A stretch of DNA of 64,000 bases, from NCBI GenBank assembly GCA_963965975.1, contig OZ014415.1, forward strand, positions 3,539,001-3,603,000. Direction: 5' to 3'. The notes beneath the pieces are model-generated. The model did no database searches. It saw only the letters and a program-made list of their open reading frames with translations, and had not been told where the DNA came from. Of the stretch, positions 26,166-37,523 are shown piece after piece. Position 1 is the stretch's first letter, and every line of letters begins with the position of its first letter. Origin of the DNA: Xestospongia bergquistia (lineage: Eukaryota; Porifera; Demospongiae; Haplosclerida; Petrosiidae). The translations under genes were made by a program, and so were the position numbers.

Positions 26166-26809
26166 GAGAGGATAATGAGAACTTTAAACTACTTTTCAAT
26201 GAGTTTAGGACAAGTACTGACAATAACAAGAGTACACATGTTTCACTAAGTACCTCAAGCAAGAGTACAGTCAACAGAAACATCGGTGGATTACATATTA
26301 TAGAAAACAGCTGGTATCAACACCAAAATTTATGTTAAAGCATTCCATCACATACTAAAGTGTTTGTATATGAAAGGCAAAATTTATCAAATGTCTTGAT
26401 AAATGTGTTCATCTGCTCATGAGATAGCAAAAGACAAAGCTTTTGAAAGACTAATAAAAAAGGGAAAAGACATCAAATAGATATCATTAACAACAGACAT
26501 GTACATTGTATACAGCTTCCAATACAAGCTATAATGAACACTCAGTGTAATGAATGGATAGTTATCAAAACCTGAAAACCACTACACCATCAAGAAACAA
26601 TAAACAACTTATCAAAATTGCCACCTATGATGCAAGGAATACAACGTTTGTATAAACGAGTATACAGGTACATGTCTTGACTCTCTTCTCAATGTAACAT
26701 TATTTAAACATAATTATTCACCCTGTTGTTAAGTCCATAAACTCTCTCCCAAGTCATATTCTAGTAAAACTATCAAATGTCCCCATGGAATCACTCAATG
26801 TTGGGAATG
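26164..26809 (+). repeat. 640-bp dispersed repeat, copy A
   Basis: The segment matches 52,758-53,399 from the AGGATRACGAGAACTTTRAA region to the shared end GTTGGGAATGAGG. Copy B contains an open frame that is broken here. Reading copy A in frames equivalent to copy B gives similar peptides (SWYQHQNLC, SHTKVFVYERQN) with extra stops. Sequence just past the shared end (26,810-26,900) still reads protein-like (NEVKVLENTLQQLPLKNTYR), so copy A may keep part of the original gene that copy B lost. Confidence 0.8.
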
Positions 26810-28048
26810 AGGTAATATTCAATGAAGTAAAAGTCTTAGAGAATACACTACAACAGCTGCCATTAAAGAATACATACAGAGAGATATGGATCATCTAAAT
26901 GTCTTATTAGATCAATGTACATACGAAGATATCCTGCAACAAATAAGAAAGAATATAAGAGCAACAATTAAATCTTGTTGAAGTCAATAACAGAAATTTC
27001 ATCTAAATTTAACAGGATATAAAACGAACCAGCAAACAAAATACTATCTCCACAAAAAATATTCTTTTCACATAAAACATCAAAACTCCATCAACAAAAA
27101 CCACTAAACTAATCACGACCAAAAATGTGTGCTAAAACAGACACTTCTATCAAAACTACAATCACTTAATTTACTTAATTCAGTTATAGGTAAGTAGTAA
27201 CTTACATAGTTTATTTCAGTCAACATTGTATACATACATATTTTAGATGTGATAATGAGATATGTAAACAATGAAAAGCTGTTGCATGCATAATTATGTA
27301 CAAACATTTGAGGATAATAGGTAATGCTGCAGTGGTAACATGAGCAATGAAGTTTTGGCTACACTATATACAATTCATGTGCCATAGAAACTTATCGAAA
27401 CCTTGTCACAATATGGACAACTAATTACAATGAAAAGCCTTTTAACATCATTATCAGATGAAATCATTGACAACATAAATTAATAATGTAAAGCATTATT
27501 TCACTGATCATGTCTGATATGAACTACTACAGAGAAGTATATCAAAATATACAATGTAAAGAATTCTTTTACTTGTTTTTGATATAATGAAAAAAAAGTG
27601 AATGGACCTGTAAATTATGCTACAATGTTCCTACAACAATGAACAAATGTGACTTATGTCAATAGTGACATCACTGGTACATTAATCAAGACAAAACATA
27701 TAAATTAAACATGTTTTGTATTTTAACAATCTTTGATCCAATATACAATTAAAATAATTTCACTTACACTCAGTAGCACCTGTATTAACATCAAACATCC
27801 TCTTACTTCTGAATGAATTATAACACATGCATAACATCTAATAAGACAAGACAAAACGCATCATAAGTCTAACACAATCAATACTCAATACAAAAATAGC
27901 TTCATTCAGCACTGACCAGCAATGCACCAGAGAATGACTGTCAAGATAAAGTAGAGACTTTGCAAGTCGTGTCAATGTACCTCTTTTCAGAGACCAGATA
28001 ATGAATTACCAGGTAACGGTGAGAACATGGCACTCGTGTCAAGGAGTC
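26810..28048. other. AT-rich stretch with no recognised gene
   Basis: Apart from the first 90 bases, noted with the 640-bp repeat, I see no exon-like blocks, RNA genes or repeats. A short minus-strand frame at 27,113-27,307 has no recognisable motif. Confidence 0.5.
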
Positions 28049-28196
28049 TGAATATGAACTAGGGCAGATGAGAGATTATTAGAGTAAGAGCCACTCCAGG
28101 TAACTTATAGGCAAACACGTTTTTTTTTCCAATTAAATCCAATTATACATATACCAGAAAATTTAAAATAAAATTGAAGCCTGATAAATGTCAACA
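28049..28196 (-). repeat. BEL/Pao 3' LTR
   Basis: This repeat is nearly identical to 33,924-34,071, with a substitution near 28,058 and small differences in the T-rich run around 28,118-28,132. It begins with TGTTGACA and ends in CA on the minus strand. The sequence upstream on the minus strand is not clearly purine-rich, so I cannot mark a polypurine tract. Confidence 0.9.
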
Positions 28197-28345
28197 TACC
28201 GCCGACCTAAGACCAACGGTCTTAAAGAGAGAGAAACAATAACAAAAGAATAAACAATGAATAATAATGATGATGTTAATAGTAATAATTAGTAATAATA
28301 GAGACTAAATGACAAATGAGAAAACAAACGACTGCACAAGTAATA

Positions 28346-29869
28346 CTAGAGATTAGCATCAGATGAGAGCAATAGAGCAATTTTACTCACGGGACGTTTG
28401 TATATACCCTTGACAGTCTTGACCATAGCAACACGAACTAATCCATCCTTACCAGGGTGTACTTCAGTGATTCTGGCAATTGGCCATTGAGTGGGAACAA
28501 TACCATCTTCCTTTAACAACACTATGTCACCAGTTTCCAGATTCTTTGATTGGCGACGCCACTGATTGTATATGTTCAATGATGTTAGATACTCCTCTGA
28601 CCATCGTTTCCAGAAGTGCCAGACTAAATTCTGACACAAATCCCATCGCTTGAGCAATGAGACTGAACGATATGAAAAGGCTGGATCAGGTAGAGAACAC
28701 ATTGATTGTCCAATCAAAAAATGACCAGGTGTGAGTATCTCAATACTATCCTCATCAGGTGAGTCAGTATATACCAAAGGTCGGCTGTTGAGACATGCCT
28801 CCACTTGTGTTAAAACCATAGTAAACTCATCAAATGACAGTTTGACATCTCCTATGATACGTCTGAGATGCGTTTTGGTACTTTTGACGGCAGCTTCCCA
28901 CAATCCACCAAAGTTAGGACCATGTTCAGGAATGAAATGCCATTCAATGTTGTGAGAAGAGCAGAAATCAGATATGATTCCTTTGCTTTGCTGCTGCTTA
29001 GGAAACTCATGGAACTCCTTGATCTCACAATTAGCTCCGACAAAATTCATGCAATTATCACTCCAAAGAAGAGTGGGATAACCTCGACGAGCAATAAAAC
29101 GTCTTAAAGTAGCAATGAATGCTTCACTCGTGAGATCTGACACAGCTTCTAAGTGGACAGCTTTGACTGAGAGAGAGACAAACACACAAATGTATGCCTT
29201 AATAATTGTGGGCTTACGAATCATACCATACTTAATCTTGATGGGTCCAGCATAATCCACTCCTACTTTCTGGAAGACAGAACCAGGTGTCACACATTCC
29301 AAAGGTAGTTGACCCAATAATTGATACTGGGGTTTACATGTGTTACGATGACAAATAACGCATTGATGAACAATAGAGTGTACAGTTTTCCTCATGTAGA
29401 TAATATGAAAAGGACTTGAAATACTAGAGGACAAGAGTGTTGATCCAGCATGTAACATGTGGACATGTTCTGAGCGTATAATGAGCTTGGTAATGAGGTG
29501 TTTACCATGAATGATAAATGGATGCATCCTTTGATAGGATAGACCAGAGTTACTCTCTCGACCTCCTACACGTAGTAAACCATCAGAGTCAATGAAAGGG
29601 CGAAGAGAGAGTAGGGAGCTATTATTGCTGATACTGCAGTTCACTTTCAATTCAGCAATGTCAGAGTAGAAATGATCCTCCTGTATCATATATATCCAAT
29701 ACTTCTCAGCAGTTATCAATTCTTCAACAATGAAAGTGGGTGAGATAACATTGGATCGATGACAATTATTCACAAAACGTAGAATCCAAGCAGTGATACG
29801 CTGGAGATGAGTGAATGAAGAGTAGTGATTTAGAGGAATGACTGGAGCCTGTACTTGTACTGGGATCAC
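28346..29869 (-). CDS. BEL/Pao integrase with C-terminal DUF5641-like domain
   Basis: This open frame of 507 codons forms the 3' part of the pol gene. It starts in an N-terminal region with a zinc-binding-like pattern (HVHMLHAG, then CVICHRNTC). The catalytic core has Asp in VGVDYAGPIK, Asp in LLWSDNCMNFVG and Glu in GGLWEAAVKSTK. The C-terminus carries the WPIARITEVHPGKDG block typical of the DUF5641 domain in Pao-type polyproteins. This segment is the only long uninterrupted part of pol. Its frame is separate from the RNase H segment upstream, so it could not be made as part of a normal polyprotein. Confidence 0.9.
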   Translation of the reverse strand: MIPVQVQAPVIPLNHYSSFTHLQRITAWILRFVNNCHRSNVISPTFIVEELITAEKYWIYMIQEDHFYSDIAELKVNCSISNNSSLLSLRPFIDSDGLLRVGGRESNSGLSYQRMHPFIIHGKHLITKLIIRSEHVHMLHAGSTLLSSSISSPFHIIYMRKTVHSIVHQCVICHRNTCKPQYQLLGQLPLECVTPGSVFQKVGVDYAGPIKIKYGMIRKPTIIKAYICVFVSLSVKAVHLEAVSDLTSEAFIATLRRFIARRGYPTLLWSDNCMNFVGANCEIKEFHEFPKQQQSKGIISDFCSSHNIEWHFIPEHGPNFGGLWEAAVKSTKTHLRRIIGDVKLSFDEFTMVLTQVEACLNSRPLVYTDSPDEDSIEILTPGHFLIGQSMCSLPDPAFSYRSVSLLKRWDLCQNLVWHFWKRWSEEYLTSLNIYNQWRRQSKNLETGDIVLLKEDGIVPTQWPIARITEVHPGKDGLVRVAMVKTVKGIYKRPVSKIALLLSSDANL

Positions 29870-29895
29870 AAGACAGATCTCCTTCTCCTCTTCCT

Positions 29896-30504
29896 CTATT
29901 GTTTCAACTGTAATGTCCTAATGATGCCAATTATCAGAGTCCATGATGAGCCAAGGAGGCCCCTCCCACCATAGCTTATGCTCCAATAGTTTAAAGGGAA
30001 AATCCCCCGAGAGGCACATTCAGCTGGATTCTCAATTCTGACAACATGATTCCATCGATCAAGAGGAATTTGATCTACGATGGAGAAGACACAATTTCCT
30101 ACATAGGTTTTGAATCTTCTAGGATTTCCAGAGAGCCAATTGAGCACAATTGTACTATCAGTCCATGCAAAGACGTGGGACATGGGTAATTGTAATACAT
30201 CCTTTACATGAATGAGGAGACGAGCAAGGATTTGAGCACCACAGAGCTCAAGACGAGGGATTGAGAGTCTCTTGATTGGTGATACCTTTGTCTTAGACAT
30301 TACCAGAGACACGTGTACATGATTGAGTGAATAAATTGCTCTCAAATAAACTATGCCAGAGTAGACGTTCTCAGAAGCGTCACTAAAACCATGTAATTGG
30401 ACAGATATGATTTGTACATTCTTAGGAAAGTAACAGCGAGAGATAGATTTGTCACCAGGTCCAGGCACTTTGAATTTCTTCGGGTACGAAATCATCCGAG
30501 TCAA
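29896..30504 (-). pseudogene. BEL/Pao RNase H-like region
   Basis: The frame includes SRCYFPK, LHGFSDASENVYSGIVYL (the RNase H Asp-containing block), IPRLELCGAQILARLL, FAWTDSTIVLNWL and NPAECASRG, all hallmarks of the Pao-type region between reverse transcriptase and integrase. The join to the reverse transcriptase (about 30,504) and to the integrase (about 29,995) both need frameshifts. Confidence 0.88.
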
Positions 30505-31262
30505 TACACAATTCCCATACTCGTTGCAGTAGAATCTTGATGCTAATTATAGTAGGAGAGAACCAGCCAAGTACATCAAATATTCTAGCTAAGTTCAAGA
30601 CAAGAACTCTCTTTGTGATTTGTACACACGAGGAGAGCTCAGGAGCAGTGAGTCGAAAAGTGTCGGTAACAGTGTTCTATTCCAAACCTAGTGTCTTAGT
30701 GTAGGCATTAATATCAGATATAGCATGCACATTACTACTCTCTAGCAAATTAGGTGGTATGTGTTGTAGTACCTGGTCATCATTTGAATTCCATTTTCTC
30801 AGGAGAAATCCTCCACGAATAAACAAGTCACATAACTCCCTTTGGAGAATGATAGCTGTCTCCACATCATCAGCACCTGTCAAACAATCATCTACGTAAA
30901 ATGAGGTCTCAACTGTCTGGGCTGCCATTCGGTACTCATGGGAAAAATCCAGTGCATTTTGCTTGACTGCCATGTTGGCAGCAAAGGATGAGGCAGCAAC
31001 TCCAAACGTGACTCTTGTCATACGTTAATCTTAGATCTTGTCATTGGGTGATGATCTCCAGACAAAACGATGTAGATTTCAATCTTCCTCAATGAGTTTG
31101 ATAGCTTGGTACATCTTACTGACATCAGCAGTGAGGGCAATACGATGAGACCTAAACCTGAGTACAACATCAATCAATGGAGGATGTATAGTGGGTCCAA
31201 CAAGAAGAGTATAATTTAGGGACACTCCTGTAGAGGACTTGGCTGAGGCATCAAAAATACAG
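30505..31262 (-). pseudogene. BEL/Pao reverse transcriptase
   Basis: The sequence reads DASAKSSTG, then LLVGPTIHPPL, then ALTADVSKMYQAIKL (first catalytic Asp). Three in-frame stops follow (31,065, 31,029 and 31,023 regions). It continues MTRVTFGVAASSFAAN and the catalytic YVDD in SFYVDDCLTG near 30,900. A further in-frame TAG replaces what is probably a Trp codon after TKTLGLE (about 30,676). An extra T near 31,260 breaks the link to the upstream frame. Confidence 0.88.
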
Positions 31263-32868
31263 CTCTCACCTTACTGGTGGTACTGGATTCTTTGTAGACA
31301 GCATGCATTGGGAGATAGAATACTTCTGCAGGGGGTTTGTCCATGTCTATACTGGGCATAGATTCTGCATGTCCCAGTTCCAAGTAATCCTGCATGACAG
31401 TTTGGAATTCGTGAAATTTATTCCTTTGAGTTAGAGAACGCTCTAAGGAGAGGAAACATCTGATGGCTTGTGACCTGGATTCTCCAAGTGATTTACAGCC
31501 AGACCTTTTAGGAAGGGGAACCACAAAAGATCCGTTGTCAGCACGATAATGATGATTATCAAAATGTTTCACCACAGTACGCTCCTCGAGTGTGAGACCA
31601 GGTTTAGCTAAGGGTGATTCCTCAATTTCCCAAAACTCCTTCAGGATGTCATCACATGATGACGTAAAGGAGTGAAACATAGTCACATAGAGGTTCACTT
31701 GTTCTGCCTCCGTGATTGGTTCAGTGTTGCCACTGAGAACCCAACCAAATTCAGTTTCCAGAGCAACAGGTGCTCCAGGAGGTCCCATCCGCCGGTCCTG
31801 ACGTAATACACTGACAAAAATGTCGACCCCAAGGAGGAGATCAATATGACCAGGTAATCCAAATGCTGGATCTGCAAGAGGCAAATCGGAGATATGACTC
31901 CAGGAAGAATCAAAGGGGACAGGAGAAACAGGGAGATCACATGTGACCTTAGGCAGAACTATAGCAGTGAGATCAATCTGCTTACTGCTATCACCATAAA
32001 GAGGTGTGATTCGAAAACTGGCAACGGACTGAATTAGTAATCTGGGGGATGACCCGGCAATACCAAAAATGTGGATAGTCTGAGGAGAGCAAGGGAGCTG
32101 AAGATTTTGAGTTAGGCGCTCAGAGATAAAGGATGCTGAAGATGGGTTGTCGAGTAAAGCTCTTCCCTCCACGAAAGACTCATGCCTGGTTTTGATTAAA
32201 ACACGACATGTCATTAGAAGTGAACTTGATTGTATTTTAATGGCTGAGTTAGCCGACACCTGAAGCGAGGTGGGAGGAGCAGGAGCAGAAGTACTTGAGT
32301 GATTTGAGCCAATGTGTAGGAGACTATGATGTGGGCGTTGACATCTCTTACATCTATGTGAGGACTTACTATCCTTCACAGCGTGTCGACTATTGAGGCA
32401 GTTAATACAAAAATTGGATTTCCGTAAAGTTGACATCTTATCACTATGAGACATGACTTTGAATTTAGGACAGATGTAGAGAGGATGCCGTTCAGCGTTG
32501 CAGAGAATGCAATTGCCCATAGATTCGGAGTTAGCAGTGAAAGTGGTGACAGGAGTGAATGGTTTCTTGGTTGGTGGCTTCTTGCTAGAAGAAGACAATG
32601 ATGTCTCGGATGCTTGAGCTCTGAGGTCAAAGAACTCAAGAATCTCTGAGTGTGATGGTACCTCTGTTTTATCCTGACTATGCCGCTGCCACTCAAACAT
32701 GGTGTCAACATCAAGCTTGAGCTCGATGACTGACGTGATGAATGACTCATCAGGCTCAGAACCCATGGCCTTTAATGCTCTTAGTTGTTGCTGTACCGTA
32801 TCGTGTAGTTGCCTCAACTCCTTGCCACTGCTGTCCTTCAGGGAGAGAGCTTTGACAATCTTATGCAC
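31216..32868 (-). pseudogene. BEL/Pao gag C-terminus, zinc knuckles and protease
   Basis: The frame starts within gag (KIVKALSLKDSSGKELRQLH). It then has a CILCN...HPLYICPKF block and a CINCLNSRH...CKRCQRPHHSLLH block, the cysteine/histidine knuckles typical of BEL gag. The protease motif reads ALLDNPSSASFIS. The catalytic Asp is kept, but the usual D-S-G is D-N-P, which should abolish activity. The end reads KVRAVF and then shifts frame. Confidence 0.88.
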
Positions 32869-33776
32869 ATGAGCACGATGTAAAAAATGGCTTCATTGTA
32901 ATTCTCACCTGAGCATGAGAATTCCTTGATGACAGGTTTAGCAGAGCCATTCTTAACTGCTTGCTGCAAATAGACGAGCTTTTCGGAGTCTGACAGATGA
33001 GGCCGGTCATGTACCGATATCTTGAACTGTTCCCAAAATTGGGACCAGTGTAGTACATCACCGTCAAAGGTGGGCACATCAAGCTTAGGCAGCCTGACTC
33101 CATTACCATCTGCAACAGGTGCATTGGTTTTAGATATGGTGCTCATTAATTTCTTTACTTTATGGGAGCATTCAAACTGCAATCTCTCAAGATCAACATG
33201 TTGAGTGACCAGCTCATGATCATTCTCAAGATCTAGTGATATGAGCTCTTCGTGTATGTTGGACAACTCACGCTTATGATCAGCAAGTTGTTCCATGAAT
33301 TGCTCCAATAGGGAGGAGTCATCATGATCTTCAGATAGGTCACTGAGGCCACTCTCTGTATTCCTAAGACCAAGCTCCAGTCTTGATAATCGATGGGCTG
33401 TCATCTTGTGAGGATCAGGTATAGATAACTCAATAGGTGGTGTGAGTGCATGTTTTGTGGGTGTGTGCATCATTATTTTTTGAATACGTAATATAATTGA
33501 AGCAACAGCATCTTCATGTTGATCTAATATATCTTGTTCCTCCTTAAGAGCTTCATCATCACTCTCATCAATAAGATCCAGTACCTGATAGTGTAATGAC
33601 TTGAAATCTGAATCAGCTTCATCAAGCTTCACTAATAGTTGCTTTGCATGATCAGAGATGCCAGCCGCCTCAGGATCGGATTCGGGTTCTCTTAATCGGT
33701 TGCCTAGACGAGTGATGGAGCTCCTAGAAACTCCTCGCTTCTTTTGTAGATTGGAGAGGGCTCTAGCTTTGTCCAT
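32838..33776 (-). pseudogene. BEL/Pao gag N-terminus
   Basis: This frame of 312 codons starts MDKARALSNLQKKRG. It has a long charged, probably coiled-coil region (residues ~35-215) and the Pao-type gag core LPKLDVPTFDGDVLHWSQFW followed by LSDSEKLVYLQQ (the DUF1759 type). After residue ~290 (GENYNEAIF) a deletion of a few dozen bases has removed the conserved stretch before HRAHVHKIVKA and shifted the frame, so the two gag halves are no longer continuous. Confidence 0.9.
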
Positions 33777-33923
33777 GGGCCAATAGGCGACAGTCGTCGG
33801 AGTTAATTAGAAAATGTGGTGAGGACTATATGAAAAGAGCGACAAGAACTCTATACTCTTAATCTGCCAACTAACCTGTTTTCTACCAGATACTAAAGAG
33901 TTATCCGGTTCGGTGGACCAAAA

Positions 33924-34071
33924 TGAATATGAGCTAGGGCAGATGAGAGATTATTAGAGTAAGAGCCACTCCAGGTAACTTAAGGCAACCACGTTTTTTT
34001 TATCATATTAAATCCAATTATACATATACCAGAAAATTTAAAATAAAATTGAAGCCTGATAAATGTCAACA
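33924..34071 (-). repeat. BEL/Pao 5' LTR
   Basis: This is the partner of 28,049-28,196. On the minus strand it runs TGTTGACA...ATATTCA and is followed three bases later by TGGTCCACCGAACCGG. That sequence starts with TGG as a tRNA primer-binding site should; the tRNA cannot be named with confidence. The gag start codon lies about 148 bases further downstream. Confidence 0.9.
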
Positions 34072-34098
34072 ACAGTTGAGAAAATGCATATGAACACA

Positions 34099-34810
34099 TT
34101 AAGAATGATTAAACTCAAGTCTCCACTTTCTACTACAATCAAACAGTGAATCAGTATCACACTGAAAATGAGCTGCATCAGAGATGGATTCAATTGTTTT
34201 AAGATATTTAGTATCATCTGCAAACATAAACAAACAGGAGTGATTGATATATGTCGGAATATCATTAACATAAATAAAAAATAGTAAGGGTCCCAATATA
34301 CTACCTTGTGGGACTCCTGAAATAACAGGCAATGGAGGAGAGATAACACCATCTAGTTTAACTGAGTGAATTCTATCAGATAGGTATGATCTGAACAAAA
34401 GTAATAAGTCTCCTGATATTCCCAGTAACTCCATTTTGAACAGAAACTCAAGTGTCAAATGCCTTTTGCAGATCTAAAAAGATGACATCTGTACTAGACT
34501 TAATATCCAGTGAACAATAAATTGAAGATAATGAGGTCAGTATCTGAGTAAGCCAGGATCTATTTTTAGTAAGCCATATTGTGAAGGAGACAGTTTTGGT
34601 TGAATGAAGTCAATAACTTTGTTATGAATAAGCGATTCCAGGACCTTGGAGGTTACACACAATAAAGATACAGGCCTATAATTTTCAACATATGACGGAT
34701 TTAAACTCTTAGGGATGGGAGTTATTAAATGATGTTTCCACTTGGCTGGGATGGAATATTGATCCATACACATTGAAAACAATCTTGCAAGAGAGCTGGC
34801 TAGTGCTGAT
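34099..34810 (-). pseudogene. LINE reverse transcriptase
   Basis: The first block reads WKHHLITPIPKS, ENYRPVSLLCVTSKVLE and LSPSQYGL, the classic LINE reverse transcriptase motifs. After a frameshift it continues as SGVPQGSILGPLLF, NDIP and the catalytic FADD in CLFMFADDTKYLK (near 34,215), and ends WRLEFNHS followed by a stop where a Lys codon is usual. The open frames at 34,537-34,782 and 34,099-34,458 belong to the same gene. Confidence 0.9.
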
Positions 34811-35492
34811 GAACAAAATTTGAGATAGTAGGACCTATATTGTCACAACCTGAACCTTTTGTAGGATCTAATGAGTTAAGAGAGGCAAAAACTTCAGAGT
34901 ACGAGTAAACTGGGTTATCAAACTCCCTTTGAACTGACTTGGTAAAAACTGAATTAAAATACTGACTAAAAATTATAGCCTTTTGGATGTTATCTGATAT
35001 GGGTGTAGAGTTGTGGATTATTGTACTGATTTGATCCTTAGAACTAGACAAGTACTTGAGATACTCAAACAATGGCTTCTTGTTACTAAAAAACAAAGTG
35101 ATAACATTAGCTTCATAGGCTCTTTTTGCATCAGTGATCTCTTTGGAAAGAGATTCTTCAAGAGATGCCAATCTTGAAAAAAATGTGGAGATGGATCCTT
35201 AATAGAGTTCCATGTAACATTCAGATCACCAGAATCAAAACAACTTGAAAAATCAGTTGAATCTAAATAAAGCTGAAGCTCCTCATAATTGGCTTTCTTA
35301 TAAATGTAGATATATTGGGGTGATGATGGTTTAGACTTTGGTGACTTCATACAGACCTTAAAGAAAATAAAAAGGTGATCAGACTTTAGTGAACGAAAAC
35401 AACATTTAGATGAAATGGACAAGTTAGAGATTTAATTAGGATCGTCACATAACATTAGATCCAAGATGTTGCCATTTGAGTGCATTGGCTGA

Positions 35493-35891
35493 TCAATGAG
35501 CTGACAAAGATTCGAATGAAAACAAAATTACAGAATTGAGCTGCCTCAGGAGATGGAGCTGAAAGGGTATGCCAATTAATGTTTGAGTAATTGAAGTTAC
35601 CCAGAAGAATGTGATTATCCAATTGAGATAATTTTGAAGAATTTCTAGTAAGTTGCTATCATATTGGGCAGAACAATTTGAAGATCTATACACACAAGTT
35701 ATGTTGAAAAAAGTGGAAAAACCAATACAAATAGAAAGTAACTCAACTTGATCTGAGGCTAAAACTAAATTGCATGGGATCCTACGATTTAATGCTACCA
35801 AAACACCACCACCCCAAGAATTTTCACTATCTAATCTGAAGATATTATATCTGATTGGAAGAATTTCATTATCATAAACTTGAGGGATCAA
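35493..35891 (-). pseudogene. LINE endonuclease fragment
   Basis: The peptide reads IPQVYDNEILP, then YNIFRLD and SWGGGVLVALNRRI, followed by hydrophobic beta-strand-like blocks (LLSICIGF, TCVYRSSN). This is the central part of an APE-type LINE endonuclease. Its catalytic His region further on is disrupted by frameshifts. The stretch between it and the reverse transcriptase (34,800-35,422) contains two overlapping broken frames of the same gene. Confidence 0.8.
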
Positions 35892-36679
35892 CCAAGTTTC
35901 AGTTATAACAATTAAATCAAAAGACCAGCCATAAACAAAGGATTGAAAATCAGTTACTTTATTTTTTTAACTATGAGCGTTCCATAGACAAGCAGATAAT
36001 AAATGTGATAGTCACATATCAGGATCATTAGGACAGTTGACAATTGTGTTCTCTGAAGAAACTGAGTTATTATCATAAATATCATGGGACAACACTGAAT
36101 GAACAGAAGAATTTAAGGTTCCAGCAGGAGCAGGGTGTATGGTAAAGGTTGATCTGTCACTTTTCCATGCAATTTCCTCCCAATATCGAGACAGTTTCCT
36201 CTTATTTTGATGTCCTTTCTGCTGACTCCTTTATTGATCCGTGATCTTCTCTCTTAGCAATACTGCCTCTATTTCTCTTTCTTCCTTGCTTAGATCAGGC
36301 TTAATTGAAACAGAGGAGCTTAGTTGGGCTAACTTAGATCTTTTACTAAGAACATTAGACACATCACCTGCTTCATTGAAGTTAACAAGGATAGGTCTGG
36401 GTCTTGTAAGTGAGCTGTTGTACTTTCATAGTCTTGTAGAGTCATGAATTGTGACATTGGCTAGAGAACCATCTAAGGACTTCAGTGTTGAGACAATAGT
36501 TTTATGGTATTGAAGTGAGTGTTTAATCAAATGAGTACCATTTGGATTTTCTTCTATACCAAAGAACACCAAATTAAATTTTCTGTCATACTTAGAGCAA
36601 GGAGCAGAGGCAGTAGATTTGACTGGTGGATTAGGTAAAACGTGGTTTGGAGTGGATTGTGAAGCTACTGGACAAAGTG

Positions 36680-37028
36680 ATCTTCGTTGGTAATATGACT
36701 GCCATTTTGATTCTCTTTAAGCGCTTTTAGCTCAGAGCTAAGGTCAGCAATCACAGCAGAAAGAGACTGAATTTGCTGTTGCTGAGTTACTATTCTTACC
36801 ACCATGTTGCTCCAAGCTCACCTTGCTAAGACCACAGCACCATCTGTGTAACCACGTGGCATATTGCCCATCGCAATAGATGAAGTCTTGTCTTTTGTCA
36901 TCTATGAGGTCTTCACAGATTGGACAGAAGAATTTCTTTTTGGAAATCTTCGATTTAGAGAAATTAGGAAGGTTATTTGACAAGTTTGGCAGAGCCCTTG
37001 ATCATTTTGGGAGAGAGTCATCGGCCAT
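36680..37028 (-). pseudogene. LINE ORF1 with PHD finger and coiled coil
   Basis: The ORF starts MADDSLPK and hits a TGA at codon 9. It then reads FFCPICEDLIDD, FIYCDGQYATWLHRWCCGLS and a final C-C pair: a Cys4-His-Cys3 PHD zinc finger. A frame change leads to a Gln/Leu heptad stretch (QQQQIQSLSAVIADL, LSSELKALKEN) typical of the ORF1 coiled coil. The premature stop and frame change make it inactive. Confidence 0.8.
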
Positions 37029-37489
37029 TTTAAGTATCTCTTAATAATATAATGTTGTTATTGACGGTGTTATGTGGTTCAGATAGAATATGTGGATATA
37101 CAACAACCACAGATACCTTTATTAAGGCAGATAGGTGTATGACATTATCCATCCACTTAATAATTATCTCCTATGTATTGTAGATGGTATAATTAATATA
37201 TGTGGTGTGGCCTCTATTGTGACCTGTTTTATTTATCAATGAAGATACAGCATCATTGAAGTAGGATGAATAAATAGAGGATTATAATAGATAGTTATGA
37301 TGTCATTTTATTTATAGACCAGGTGATTGGAATATATTAATATTTTCTACAAGTGGTATTCAAAGTAATTTACTGATCAAATTAACAGCTCCAATGTTTG
37401 TCAGTTAGTACATAATATATATTGTAATTAATATAATTCTCCACTATAAAGAGTATGGGATAGTCAATGGAACAAGCAAAAAATGGCTA
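37029..37489. other. AT-rich stretch with no recognised gene
   Basis: I see no exon-like block, RNA gene or repeat here. Confidence 0.5.
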
Positions 37490-37523
37490 TTGGTTCATTC
37501 CTTAATTGTGCTGATGGTTACAT

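Larger units (their letters stand above)
28049..34071 (-). mobile_element. BEL/Pao LTR retrotransposon, near full length
   Basis: Two direct repeats of 148 bp (28,049-28,196 and 33,924-34,071) bracket gag, zinc knuckles, protease, reverse transcriptase, RNase H and integrase on the minus strand. The LTRs read TGTTGACATT...ATATTCA on the coding strand, with the canonical TG...CA ends. They differ at only about half a dozen positions, suggesting a fairly recent insertion, yet the coding region carries several stops and frameshifts. No target-site duplication is visible: the bases outside the LTRs are GAGTC on the left and ACAGT on the right. Confidence 0.92.
34072..37028 (-). mobile_element. 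Non-LTR retrotransposon (LINE) with PHD-finger ORF1, 3' end missing
   Basis: On the minus strand an ORF1 start (MADDSLPK, 37,028) is followed by a PHD finger, a coiled coil, an apurinic endonuclease and a reverse transcriptase in the order expected of a LINE. The reverse transcriptase is cut just after the WRLEF block, exactly at the BEL 5' LTR (34,071). The missing 3' part is not found on the other side of the BEL element. Many frameshifts and stops are present. The PHD-type ORF1 suggests a CR1/L2-like group, but the clade is uncertain. Confidence 0.85.

Noticed and set aside
28040..28053. Target-site duplication for the BEL element
   Set aside because: The bases outside the two LTRs (GAGTC and ACAGT) do not match.
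32376..32750. Second minus-strand frame over BEL gag and protease (also 31,695-31,940 and 32,861-33,124)
   Set aside because: Out-of-frame shadows of the larger BEL frames.
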